This document shows, piece after piece, positions 1 through 6,018 of a stretch of DNA of 7,142 nt. The notes below the pieces were generated by a model. That model did not search any database. It was not told the DNA's origin and saw nothing but the letters and a program-made list of their open reading frames with translations. The stretch is from Spirochaetaceae bacterium (GTDB lineage: Bacteria; Spirochaetota; Spirochaetia; DSM-27196; SKKC01). Each line of letters begins with the position of its first letter. Position 1 is the first letter of the stretch. The stretch lies in the NCBI GenBank assembly GCA_003554375.1, contig PWGF01000180.1:1-7142 (forward strand). Direction: 5' to 3'. Both the position numbers and the translations under genes were made by a program.

Positions 1-89
1 AACAAATCGTGGCCGACCCGCACGAGGTCCCTGATGTCGACTTCGGCGATTTCGGCCCCGGCGGCGGTCCTCCCGGAGGTGGCTTCTAA
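1..89 (+). CDS. C-terminal tail of a probable MacA-like periplasmic adaptor (partial)
   Basis: This is the end of a gene that starts outside the window. Reading from base 3 there is an open frame of 28 residues ending in TAA at 87-89. The tail is acidic and then very rich in glycine and proline, ending GPGGGPPGGGF. Disordered Gly/Pro-rich tails of this kind are common on membrane fusion proteins of the HlyD/MacA family, which link an inner-membrane ABC transporter to an outer-membrane channel. No conserved domain lies inside the window, so the identification rests mainly on position: the stop codon overlaps the start of the MacB-type gene by one base (TAATG), which implies one operon and translational coupling. 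It could be another kind of accessory protein. Confidence 0.6.
   Translation, partial: QIVADPHEVPDVDFGDFGPGGGPPGGGF
75..80 (+). promoter_or_regulatory. Ribosome binding site of the MacB-type gene
   Basis: GGAGGT lies eight bases before the ATG at 89, inside the last codons of the upstream gene. It is a near-perfect Shine-Dalgarno sequence. It fixes the start at the TAATG overlap and rules out a later start within the ATPase domain. Confidence 0.8.
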
Positions 90-2092
90 TGCAGACAGGA
101 CCGAGCGACACCGACACCAGACGCGAAATCGTGCGCGTCGAAGGGTTGACCAGAACATACAAGCTCGGTCACGAGCACGTGCACGCGCTTCGAGCAGTAG
201 ACCTGACGGTCCGCGAAGGCGAGTTCGTTGCGATCATGGGGCCTTCCGGATCCGGGAAATCGACGTTTCTGAACCAGCTTGGGTGCCTCGACCGGCCCGA
301 CGCCGGCCGCTACATTTTGGCGGGAACCGACGTTTCGCGCCTCTCAGATGACGAGCTGGCGGCTATCCGCGGGCGGACCATCGGGTTTGTTTTCCAGCAG
401 TTCAACCTGCTTGCCCGGACCAGTGCGAAGGACAACGTCGAGCTGCCGCTCCTCTACCAGGGGTATGCCCGGGGGAGCACGCGAGCGGAGCAGCTTTTGG
501 AAACGTTCGGGCTTCCGGATCGAGCGGCGCACAGCCCCCAAGAGCTTTCCGGCGGAGAGCAACAGCGTGTTTCGTTCGCCCGGGCACTCATAAATGGCCC
601 CAAGGTGATCCTGGCCGACGAGCCGACAGGCAACCTCGATTCCACGCGCGGAGAGGAGATCATGCAACTTCTCTCCGACCTAAACCGGGCCGGAATGACG
701 GTCATCCTCGTCACGCACGAGGATAACATCGCGCGCTACGCCGAGCGCATTGTGAAGTTCCAGGACGGGAGCATTCTGGCGGACGAGCCGGTCGAGGACC
801 GGACGGTTCCCGAGAGCGGCGGATTCCAGCTCCCCACCGACGAAGGGGCGCCGTTGGTGCGCCGCCGAGGGCTCAAGTCACTGGCCGCGTACGTCGGCAA
901 CTACGCGCAATCCGCGTTTCAGAGCCTGACCCGGAACAAGCTCCGCGCAGGGCTTACCACCTTGGGGATTCTGATCGGGGTTGCGGCGGTCATCGCGCTC
1001 GTGTCCATCGGACAAGGAGCTGAGGCCGATGTCCGATCGCAGATCGAAGGTCTGGGAAGTAACCTCATCACCGTTACACCGGATCGCTCCCGGGTCCGCG
1101 GTGCCGGCCCCACCGGGGAGCAGCTGGAATGGGAGCACGCCCGGATGATCGCGGAGGCCGTCCCTGCCCTCAGCGGCGTTGCTCCCGAAGTTTCCCAGCG
1201 CACCAACGTGCGCTACGGCCGGGAGAGCCGCAGCGTAGAGATTGTTGGAACGACGGCTGCGTACGCGGACATGCAGAATTGGCAGCTCGCTGAGGGGCGC
1301 TTCATGACCCAGGCAGACATCGACAACCGTACCCACACCGCGGTACTCGGGGCCGATATTGCCGACGACATCTTCGGGTTCCGCGGCGCGATCGGCCAAT
1401 CGATCCGCATCGGGCATACGACCCACCAAGTGATCGGCATCATGGAGGCGCGCGGGGGCGGCGGCTTCCAGAACCATGACCAGATGATCGTAATCCCGAT
1501 TACCACCGCCATGCGGAGGCTGACCGGAAGCGAACAAGTACGCTCGATCGGAGCACAGGTCGCCGACCGCGACGACATGGCTCAGGCAAGCGCCGACATC
1601 GCGCACGTGCTGCGAGCCGATCTGGGTACACGCAGTGACGGCAGCGACCCGTTCAATATCCTTACGCAAGACGATATCCTCCAGACGCTCCAGTCGGTTA
1701 TGGGCACGCTCACCGGCTTACTGGCCAGTATCGCGGGGATATCGCTTCTGGTCGGCGGAATCGGAATCATGAACATCATGTTGGTGTCCGTTTCCGAACG
1801 GACGCGCGAAATCGGAATCAGAAAGGCCGTCGGAGCCCGCCGGCATGACGTCATGATTCAGTTCCTTTTGGAGGCGATCATTCTAGCGGCGGTTGGCGGT
1901 CTTCTGGGATGGCTCGCCGGAACCGGCGCTGCGCGGGTGGTATCGAGCATCATCGGCATCCCGGGAATCATCTCGCTGCAGACCATCGCCGTGGCGGTAG
2001 GGTTCAGCGCGTTTGTGGGGATCTTTTTCGGCTGGTATCCGGCGCGTAAGGCTTCGGGGCTGGATCCGATCGACGCGCTTCGCTTCGAGTGA
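89..2092 (+). CDS. macB: MacB-type efflux ABC transporter, fused ATPase and permease
   Basis: Inner-membrane half-transporter of 667 residues (E. coli MacB has 648). In this family it works as a dimer and uses ATP to drive substrate from the periplasm through an adaptor and outer-membrane channel. The ATPase comes first: Walker A GPSGSGKST at residues 51-59, Q-loop Q103/Q104, signature LSGGEQQ at 153-159, Walker B ILADEP at 174-179, D-loop with D184 and H-loop H210. A linker (about 230-275) leads to TM1 (about 287-307), a large MacB-type periplasmic domain (about 310-540), then TM2 (about 543-566), TM3 (594-614) and TM4 (632-649). The motif SERTREIGIRKAVGAR after TM2 is typical of the FtsX/MacB permease fold. 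All ATPase motifs are intact. The start is supported by a strong Shine-Dalgarno sequence. Substrate cannot be told from sequence: macrolides, peptides, lipoproteins and siderophores are all exported by relatives. The name refers to the architecture, not a proven substrate. Confidence 0.94.
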   Translation: MQTGPSDTDTRREIVRVEGLTRTYKLGHEHVHALRAVDLTVREGEFVAIMGPSGSGKSTFLNQLGCLDRPDAGRYILAGTDVSRLSDDELAAIRGRTIGFVFQQFNLLARTSAKDNVELPLLYQGYARGSTRAEQLLETFGLPDRAAHSPQELSGGEQQRVSFARALINGPKVILADEPTGNLDSTRGEEIMQLLSDLNRAGMTVILVTHEDNIARYAERIVKFQDGSILADEPVEDRTVPESGGFQLPTDEGAPLVRRRGLKSLAAYVGNYAQSAFQSLTRNKLRAGLTTLGILIGVAAVIALVSIGQGAEADVRSQIEGLGSNLITVTPDRSRVRGAGPTGEQLEWEHARMIAEAVPALSGVAPEVSQRTNVRYGRESRSVEIVGTTAAYADMQNWQLAEGRFMTQADIDNRTHTAVLGADIADDIFGFRGAIGQSIRIGHTTHQVIGIMEARGGGGFQNHDQMIVIPITTAMRRLTGSEQVRSIGAQVADRDDMAQASADIAHVLRADLGTRSDGSDPFNILTQDDILQTLQSVMGTLTGLLASIAGISLLVGGIGIMNIMLVSVSERTREIGIRKAVGARRHDVMIQFLLEAIILAAVGGLLGWLAGTGAARVVSSIIGIPGIISLQTIAVAVGFSAFVGIFFGWYPARKASGLDPIDALRFE

Positions 2093-2128
2093 GGGCTTTG
2101 AGCCGGATGATAGGGCTGCCGGCGGCAG

Positions 2129-2158
2129 GCTTCGGGACGCTTCGGGAGGCTCCGGCCG
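2129..2158 (+). repeat. Tandem 10-bp direct repeats, candidate response-regulator operator
   Basis: Two adjacent 10-base units, GCTTCGGGAC (2129-2138) and GCTTCGGGAG (2139-2148), differ only at the last base. A third, weaker unit GCTCCGGCCG (2149-2158) matches at six of ten positions. The period equals about one helical turn. OmpR-family regulators typically bind head-to-tail half-sites with a period of 10-11 bp. The repeats lie in the gap between the transporter and the regulator gene, about 80-110 bases before the regulator's start. Repeats are seen directly; operator function is inference. No convincing -35/-10 pair was found beside them. Confidence 0.45.
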
Positions 2159-2190
2159 ACTCGGACGGGCTTTCCCGGCCATGGGTCGGC
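2155..2190 (+). repeat. Nested inverted repeat between transporter and regulator genes
   Basis: GCCGAC at 2155-2160 pairs with GTCGGC at 2185-2190, and inside it CGGG (2166-2169) pairs with CCCG (2174-2177) around a CTTT loop. A further short dyad, CTGCC-GGC-GGCAG, lies at 2116-2128. Neither is followed by a T-run, so neither is a convincing intrinsic terminator. They could act as an mRNA processing or attenuation structure between the transporter and the regulator genes, or be a degenerate palindromic repeat. The rest of the 146-base gap (2093-2238) holds no recognised gene. Confidence 0.35.
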
Positions 2191-2226
2191 ATCGCGGAGA
2201 CGGGACGGGACTGAGGAGCACAAACA

Positions 2227-2233
2227 AGAGGTG
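2227..2233 (+). promoter_or_regulatory. Ribosome binding site of the response regulator gene
   Basis: AGAGGTG ends five bases before the ATG at 2239. It supports this start, which places the first beta strand (residues 3-8) of the receiver domain directly at the N-terminus, as usual for the family. Confidence 0.65.
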
Positions 2234-2238
2234 ATAGA

Positions 2239-3138
2239 ATGAGAGCACGAGTTCTCGTGGTAGAGGACGTCGTCGAGATGGGAGAACTGATTTCGCTCTA
2301 CCTGGAACAGGAAGGAATCGAGGTGCAAACGTACGAAGATGCCGAATCCGCCCTGGAGGCGCTCGACGCCCGGGCGGTCGACCTCATCGTTCTCGACCTC
2401 AACCTGCCGGGCATGGACGGTTTCCAGTTCCTCCAGCGCCTACGAGCCTTCTCCTCAGTGCCGGTTATCGTGGTCTCAGCACGGGACGCGGACGAGGACA
2501 TCATACTCGGGCTCGGCGTAGGCGCCGACGAGTTCGTGACCAAGCCGTTCTCGCCGAAAGTGCTCGTCGCCCGGGTCCGCGCGCTCCTGCGTCGAGGTAG
2601 CGGCGAGCTTTCGGAGAGCGCCGCGCAACGCGCTTTCGCCGACGGCGCCGATGATAAGACGGGAGCGGAATCCGCTTCTATCGCAGAACCTGGAAATGCG
2701 GCTGCAGCCGGGGCTGAGACATCCGGAGTGCGTCCCTCCGCCGAAGACCGAAGAGCAGGCGCCGGCCCGGCCCCGGACAGAGACGGACCGTCTCCGGTTT
2801 CCGGCCAATACGGCTCCGGCGGCTCCCGACTCGCACGGTTTGGCCCGTATAGACTCGATCTGGACGGCTACGTTCTGAAGCGTGGCAGCGAGCGCGTACG
2901 CCTTTCGCCGCGCGAGTTCGAGGTTCTCCGTTTTCTCGTCGAGAATCCGGGCACTCCGCACACGCCGGAGCACATCTACGATGCCGTCTGGGACAACCGG
3001 TACGGAGACATGTCCAGCGTCGGCGTCTATATCCAACGCCTCCGACGCAAGATCGAGGAGGATCCCGGCGAGCCTCGCTACATCCGCACAATACGAGGAC
3101 GCGGCTACTCGTTTGCCCGCGAGGAGCTAATCCCGTGA
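2239..3138 (+). CDS. OmpR-family response regulator with an unusually long linker
   Basis: Cytoplasmic transcription factor of 299 residues; most OmpR/PhoB relatives have 220-240. Residues 1-119 form a receiver domain with the acidic pair E9/D10, phospho-acceptor D53 (in VLDLNLPGMDG), switch residue S80 and conserved K102 followed by P103. Residues about 200-295 form a winged-helix DNA-binding domain, with the helix around VYIQRLRRKIEED (263-275) and the closing hairpin TIRGRGYSF (284-292). Between them is a segment of about 78 residues (121-199) rich in Ala, Gly, Ser, Pro, Asp and Arg with no recognisable fold. It explains the extra length. Phosphorylation is expected from the kinase encoded next, whose GTG start overlaps this stop by four bases. 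Likely targets are the transporter genes just upstream and possibly its own gene, via the direct repeats at 2129-2158; this is inference from gene order. Confidence 0.93.
   Translation: MRARVLVVEDVVEMGELISLYLEQEGIEVQTYEDAESALEALDARAVDLIVLDLNLPGMDGFQFLQRLRAFSSVPVIVVSARDADEDIILGLGVGADEFVTKPFSPKVLVARVRALLRRGSGELSESAAQRAFADGADDKTGAESASIAEPGNAAAAGAETSGVRPSAEDRRAGAGPAPDRDGPSPVSGQYGSGGSRLARFGPYRLDLDGYVLKRGSERVRLSPREFEVLRFLVENPGTPHTPEHIYDAVWDNRYGDMSSVGVYIQRLRRKIEEDPGEPRYIRTIRGRGYSFAREELIP
2773..2804 (+). repeat. Nested palindrome inside the response-regulator linker
   Basis: GAGACGG (2780-2786) and CCGTCTC (2788-2794) form a perfect 7-bp inverted repeat around a single A. Outside it, CCGGA (2773-2777) pairs with TCCGG (2800-2804). 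A smaller palindrome, AGCGGA-A-TCCGCT, lies nearby at about 2665-2677. All fall in the stretch coding for the extra linker, not in the conserved domains. This suggests the linker grew by insertion of palindromic DNA kept in frame; that origin is inference. Confidence 0.5.
3121..3126 (+). promoter_or_regulatory. Ribosome binding site of the histidine kinase gene
   Basis: GAGGAG lies eight bases before the GTG at 3135, within the last codons of the response regulator. It decides the start. The next in-frame ATG encodes residue 28, which would delete the first membrane helix. Confidence 0.7.
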
Positions 3139-4700
3139 GGACTCGTACCAAGCTCGCGTTCCTCATCGTCGGAACGGTGCTGATACCGCTTTTGGTTACC
3201 ACGACTACCGTTGCGATGCGAGTGGCACGTATCGAGCGTGAGGAGCCCGCTACCGGCGTCGCCGCGTATCGCTGGGTACAGGAGAACGCTCGAGAACTTC
3301 TTCACGGCGAAGAGCCCCAGGAGACGGTTCAAGCCAGGCCGGCAGGGAGCGAAATCGCGTCGTTCACCGCCGACGGGACCGTGCGAGCCTCCAGTCTGCG
3401 GGAGTTCTCCGTCGGTGCCGAGGTCGACTACGCGCGCGTCTTTCGCATTGTAGCCGACTCCGGTCAGGAGTGGGGAGCTTGGCTCCAGTCGTTCCCCTCG
3501 CTTCCTTCGCACACGGACCCGCCGGAGGTCCCACCCTCCCCGGAAGCCGGCAGTCCCCCGGGCCAACCCGAAGCCGGGGTGGACGCCGACACACCCCCGG
3601 CGCAGGAGGGTGCCACCGGGGCGGTCTTGGTGGTACACCATCTCAGCTCCGCCGGGCAGTTGGAACGGATGCAGGTCACGGAGGCCTTCCTCTTCGGTGG
3701 TGCAGCGCTCGTCGCCTTTGCGGCACTCATGGGCTACGGAATCCTCCGCGGGATACGTCGGAATCTCCTGACTTTCGAGGAAGCGACCGAGCGTATTGCC
3801 GCGGGCGACCTCGATTTCGAGATCCACCCCACGGGTAAAGACGAGTTTGCCGCCCTCAGCCGATCGTTCGACGAGATGCGCCGCGCGCTCAAGGAAGAAT
3901 ACGCGCGACGAGCCCGCTTCATCATGGGAGTGAGTCACGACTTACGAACGCCGATCTCGCTCATCGAAGGCTACGCTGAGGCCCTTCAAGACGGCTTAGT
4001 ACGTGACGAAACGCGACGCGCGCACTACCTGCACGTAATCCGAGAGAAGGCCGGGCGCCTCGAATCGATGGTAAGCGAGCTTCTCGACCTCACTCGGTTA
4101 GAGACGGGAGAGTGGCGAAAGACCTTGAAGCCGATTCGAATCGCTCCCTTTCTCACCGAACTCGGCCGGCGGCTCGAGATGGACTGTAGCCTCTATTCGC
4201 GCTCGTTCAGCTACCACATCAGTGTTCCGGCCCAGCATCACGTGCTCATGGACGATCAGATGGTCACGCGCGTGTTCGAAAACATATTCGCCAACGCCCT
4301 CCAGCACACGGATGAAGAGGATCGGATCGAACTCACGGCAGATGTCGTTTTGCCGGATTTTCAGGAAACGCAGGACTCGTTCTGCGGAGCAGGCTTTTCG
4401 CGGCCGTCGAAGAGCGCAGCGGGCACCCGTGACGGCTCGCGACCGTCTGTCCGGGTAGGTTTCTGCAACACCGGACCCGGCATGAGCGAAGAGGAGCGCA
4501 AACACGCCTTCGAGCCGTTCTTCCGCGGCTCTCCGGCCCGTCGTGACGGCGGTTTCGGCCTCGGGCTTGCCAACGCAAAGGCGGTGGTAGACGCCCACGG
4601 GTGGGAAATCTCGATCGTCCAAACGGATAACCGGTTATGCTTCGTCCTGTTGATGCCCATAGAGAAGGATGGGGACGATACTCCGAATCGCCAGACGTAG
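3135..4700 (+). CDS. Membrane sensor histidine kinase, partner of the upstream regulator
   Basis: Sensor kinase of 521 residues. TM1 spans about 7-28, an extracytoplasmic sensor region about 29-183, and TM2 about 184-204. A HAMP linker follows (about 205-257), then the dimerisation helix with phospho-accepting H268 in SHDLRTP. The ATPase domain has its N box in ENIFANALQH (N383, N387), G1 box NTGPGM (445-450), F box FEPFF (459-463) and G2 box GFGLGL (473-478). The first residue of the G1 motif DxGxG is Asn (N445) instead of Asp. Two oddities: a proline-rich stretch at about 120-160 in the sensor region, and about 30 extra residues (about 406-437) between N387 and the G1 box, where 58 residues separate motifs usually about 28-30 apart. 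The GTG start overlaps the regulator's stop by four bases, so the two are coupled in translation and are very likely cognate. The signal sensed is unknown; an envelope or efflux-substrate signal is plausible from the neighbouring transporter. Confidence 0.94.
   Translation: MRTRTKLAFLIVGTVLIPLLVTTTTVAMRVARIEREEPATGVAAYRWVQENARELLHGEEPQETVQARPAGSEIASFTADGTVRASSLREFSVGAEVDYARVFRIVADSGQEWGAWLQSFPSLPSHTDPPEVPPSPEAGSPPGQPEAGVDADTPPAQEGATGAVLVVHHLSSAGQLERMQVTEAFLFGGAALVAFAALMGYGILRGIRRNLLTFEEATERIAAGDLDFEIHPTGKDEFAALSRSFDEMRRALKEEYARRARFIMGVSHDLRTPISLIEGYAEALQDGLVRDETRRAHYLHVIREKAGRLESMVSELLDLTRLETGEWRKTLKPIRIAPFLTELGRRLEMDCSLYSRSFSYHISVPAQHHVLMDDQMVTRVFENIFANALQHTDEEDRIELTADVVLPDFQETQDSFCGAGFSRPSKSAAGTRDGSRPSVRVGFCNTGPGMSEEERKHAFEPFFRGSPARRDGGFGLGLANAKAVVDAHGWEISIVQTDNRLCFVLLMPIEKDGDDTPNRQT
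4382..4419 (+). repeat. Imperfect palindrome inside the kinase ATPase-domain insert
   Basis: CTGCG (4382-4386) pairs with CGCAG (4415-4419), and GCTTTTCG (4393-4400) pairs with CGAAGAGC (4408-4415) with one G-T wobble, around the loop CGGCCGT. The two stems share base 4415. The dyad encodes the middle of the extra segment between the N and G1 boxes (around residues 417-428), where homologous kinases have a short loop. It looks like a small palindromic element captured in frame, though it could be chance in GC-rich DNA. Confidence 0.45.
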
Positions 4701-4717
4701 GAAAGCTCACCTCCGCC

Positions 4718-4768
4718 CGGAACCATCGAGGCTTCCCTACTCTCGTCCTGGATGCGGAACCGGCTTCT
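4718..4768 (+). repeat. Repeated GGAACC/GGCTTC dyads upstream of the hydrolase promoter
   Basis: CGGAACC occurs at 4718-4724 and again at 4755-4761. Each copy is followed by GGCTTC, after five bases (4730-4735) in the first and directly (4762-4767) in the second. Each can form a short hairpin with one bulged C. They lie in the 129-base gap after the kinase gene, 25 to 75 bases before the predicted -35 box. They may be regulator sites or a weak transcript end; no T-run follows. Nothing else was recognised in the gap apart from the promoter at 4794-4821. Confidence 0.25.
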
Positions 4769-4793
4769 CCTCCAAGGATGCACGAAGGCAACC

Positions 4794-4821
4794 TTGCGCG
4801 TGAACTGAAACGAAGTACAAT
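4794..4821 (+). promoter_or_regulatory. Predicted sigma70-type promoter of the hydrolase gene
   Basis: TTGCGC (4794-4799) and TACAAT (4816-4821) resemble -35 and -10 boxes with a 16-base spacer. The -10 box matches the consensus at five of six positions. Transcription would start at about 4827-4830, on or just before the ATG at 4830, giving almost no leader. There is no strong Shine-Dalgarno sequence before that ATG, only GGAA at 4822-4825. The promoter separates this gene from the upstream operon. Confidence 0.45.
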
Positions 4822-4829
4822 GGAACAGT

Positions 4830-5984
4830 ATGCTCAGACGGTTCGAGCCGGCGGGTATCACCACGCACCCCGCGGCCAGAGAGGCCCCCGTATGCGTCGG
4901 GTTCCGATCGTTCCTGGAGGCGCCCCTCGTTCTTATCGCCGTTGCAACGTTTGTGACGGTCGCGCTTGCGGCGTGCGATCGCGCGTCCGAATCCGAAAGC
5001 CCCGCCGGGATGGTCGACACCGAACCCCGGAGCCACATCGAGATACAACCACACCCATCGCCAAGCGATCGCACCCGGCAGGAACAGCTCTACCCGCACC
5101 CCGCGCACGAAGCCTCCCTTGCGCTGTTGTCGTTTAACGTCCGGCTCGCCAGCGCTCCGGACGGCCCGGACAACTGGGAGCACCGGAAAGAGATGGTGTT
5201 CGACATTGTTCGGGAGGTGGATCCGGACATCTTCGGTCTCCAAGAACCCGAACAATGCCAACTGGAGGAATTCGAAGCGCAGTTCGGAGAGTACGAGCAC
5301 GTGGGCGTTGCTTCGGAGGACGGAAAGAGCGCGGGGAAGTTTAATCCCGTCTTCTACCGGCGGGAGCGCTTTGAGCTCCTGCGGTCGGGCACGTTTTGGC
5401 TGTCGGAAGATCCGGATGAGCCGGGGAGCACCGCTTGGGGGGCCGCCCTCCCCCGCATCTGCACGTGGGCTGCCCTTCGCGACAAGCTCACCAACCAGAC
5501 AATTCGCGTGTACAACACGCACCTCGATTACCGAACGTTGGAAGCTCGCGAGCGGAGTGTCGAGTTGATAGTCGACGGGCTCGCTGCTCCGTCGGATCCC
5601 GGCCCGGCTTTTCTGCTCGGAGACTTCAACGCCGCGCCAACGAATCCGGCCTTGATTCCGCTCTCCGCCTCGCCGCGGGAACGGTCGGAGCCTGAGGATC
5701 CGCGTCACCCGACTCCCTATGATGCGGTCGAGCGAACCGATCCTCGGCCGATGGTGGATACGTTCAGCGTTCGCTATCCCCAGAAGACTTCAAAGGAAGA
5801 GGCCGGGACGTTCCACGGCTTCACCGGCGAGCCGCGTACGGTAAAGATCGACTACATCTTTGCCCCTGAAGGCCTCGGCGTCAAAAGAGCAGGAATTATC
5901 CGCACCCATCGCGACGGGCGTTACCCTTCGGACCATTTTCCCGTCTACGGTACGGTCATGCTTCCGCACCGGCGGATTCCGTGA
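4830..5984 (+). CDS. Predicted lipoprotein of the endonuclease/exonuclease/phosphatase family
   Basis: A 384-residue metal-dependent phosphohydrolase with the DNase I-like fold. Hydrophobic residues 31-48 lead to the lipobox LAAC (46-49), so C49 is probably lipid-modified and the enzyme held at the cell envelope, facing the periplasm or outside. After a low-complexity spacer (50-96) come the family motifs in order: SFN (N103), LQE (metal-binding E139), NTHLD (H231), GDFN (D265, N267), KIDYIF (D341) and SDHFPV (D368, H369). All expected catalytic residues are present. The family includes nucleases, sphingomyelinases and sugar- or inositol-phosphate phosphatases, and sequence alone does not tell which this is. 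The export signal argues for an extracellular substrate such as nucleic acid, phospholipid or sugar phosphate. The stretch before the hydrophobic core is unusually long (about 31 residues), but no other in-frame ATG or GTG fits better. It is expressed apart from the upstream operon and converges with the ROK gene. Confidence 0.88.
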   Translation: MLRRFEPAGITTHPAAREAPVCVGFRSFLEAPLVLIAVATFVTVALAACDRASESESPAGMVDTEPRSHIEIQPHPSPSDRTRQEQLYPHPAHEASLALLSFNVRLASAPDGPDNWEHRKEMVFDIVREVDPDIFGLQEPEQCQLEEFEAQFGEYEHVGVASEDGKSAGKFNPVFYRRERFELLRSGTFWLSEDPDEPGSTAWGAALPRICTWAALRDKLTNQTIRVYNTHLDYRTLEARERSVELIVDGLAAPSDPGPAFLLGDFNAAPTNPALIPLSASPRERSEPEDPRHPTPYDAVERTDPRPMVDTFSVRYPQKTSKEEAGTFHGFTGEPRTVKIDYIFAPEGLGVKRAGIIRTHRDGRYPSDHFPVYGTVMLPHRRIP

Positions 5985-6018
5985 GCCGGACACAATCTCG
6001 GCTCAACGTTTCGGTGCA

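Noticed and set aside
34..351. Open frame overlapping the adaptor tail and the start of the transporter
   Set aside because: It is Arg/Ala-rich out-of-frame reading of the ATPase gene with no recognisable domain.
878..1669. Long open frame (263 codons) on the - strand inside the MacB-type gene
   Set aside because: It lies fully opposite a well-supported gene, its protein has no recognisable motif, and long antisense frames are common in GC-rich codons.
2093..2125. TTGAGC at 2097-2102 as a -35 box for the regulator gene
   Set aside because: No acceptable -10 sequence lies 16-18 bases downstream.
2116..2190. Hairpins after the transporter gene as an intrinsic terminator
   Set aside because: No run of T follows either dyad, so termination is not supported; recorded only as inverted repeats.
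2013..2234. Small open frame spanning the gap between transporter and regulator
   Set aside because: It starts deep inside the transporter gene in another frame, is Arg/Gly-rich and shows no conserved feature; the gap is better read as regulatory.
3105..3938. Long open frame (277 codons) on the - strand opposite the regulator end and the kinase
   Set aside because: It is opposite conserved kinase sequence, has no domain signature and no good ribosome binding site was noticed; a shadow of codon bias.
4637..5137. Open frame bridging the kinase end, the gap and the hydrolase start
   Set aside because: It reads out of frame through two supported genes. I also considered it as evidence of a frameshift in the hydrolase signal peptide, but the hydrophobic core and lipobox are intact in the main frame.
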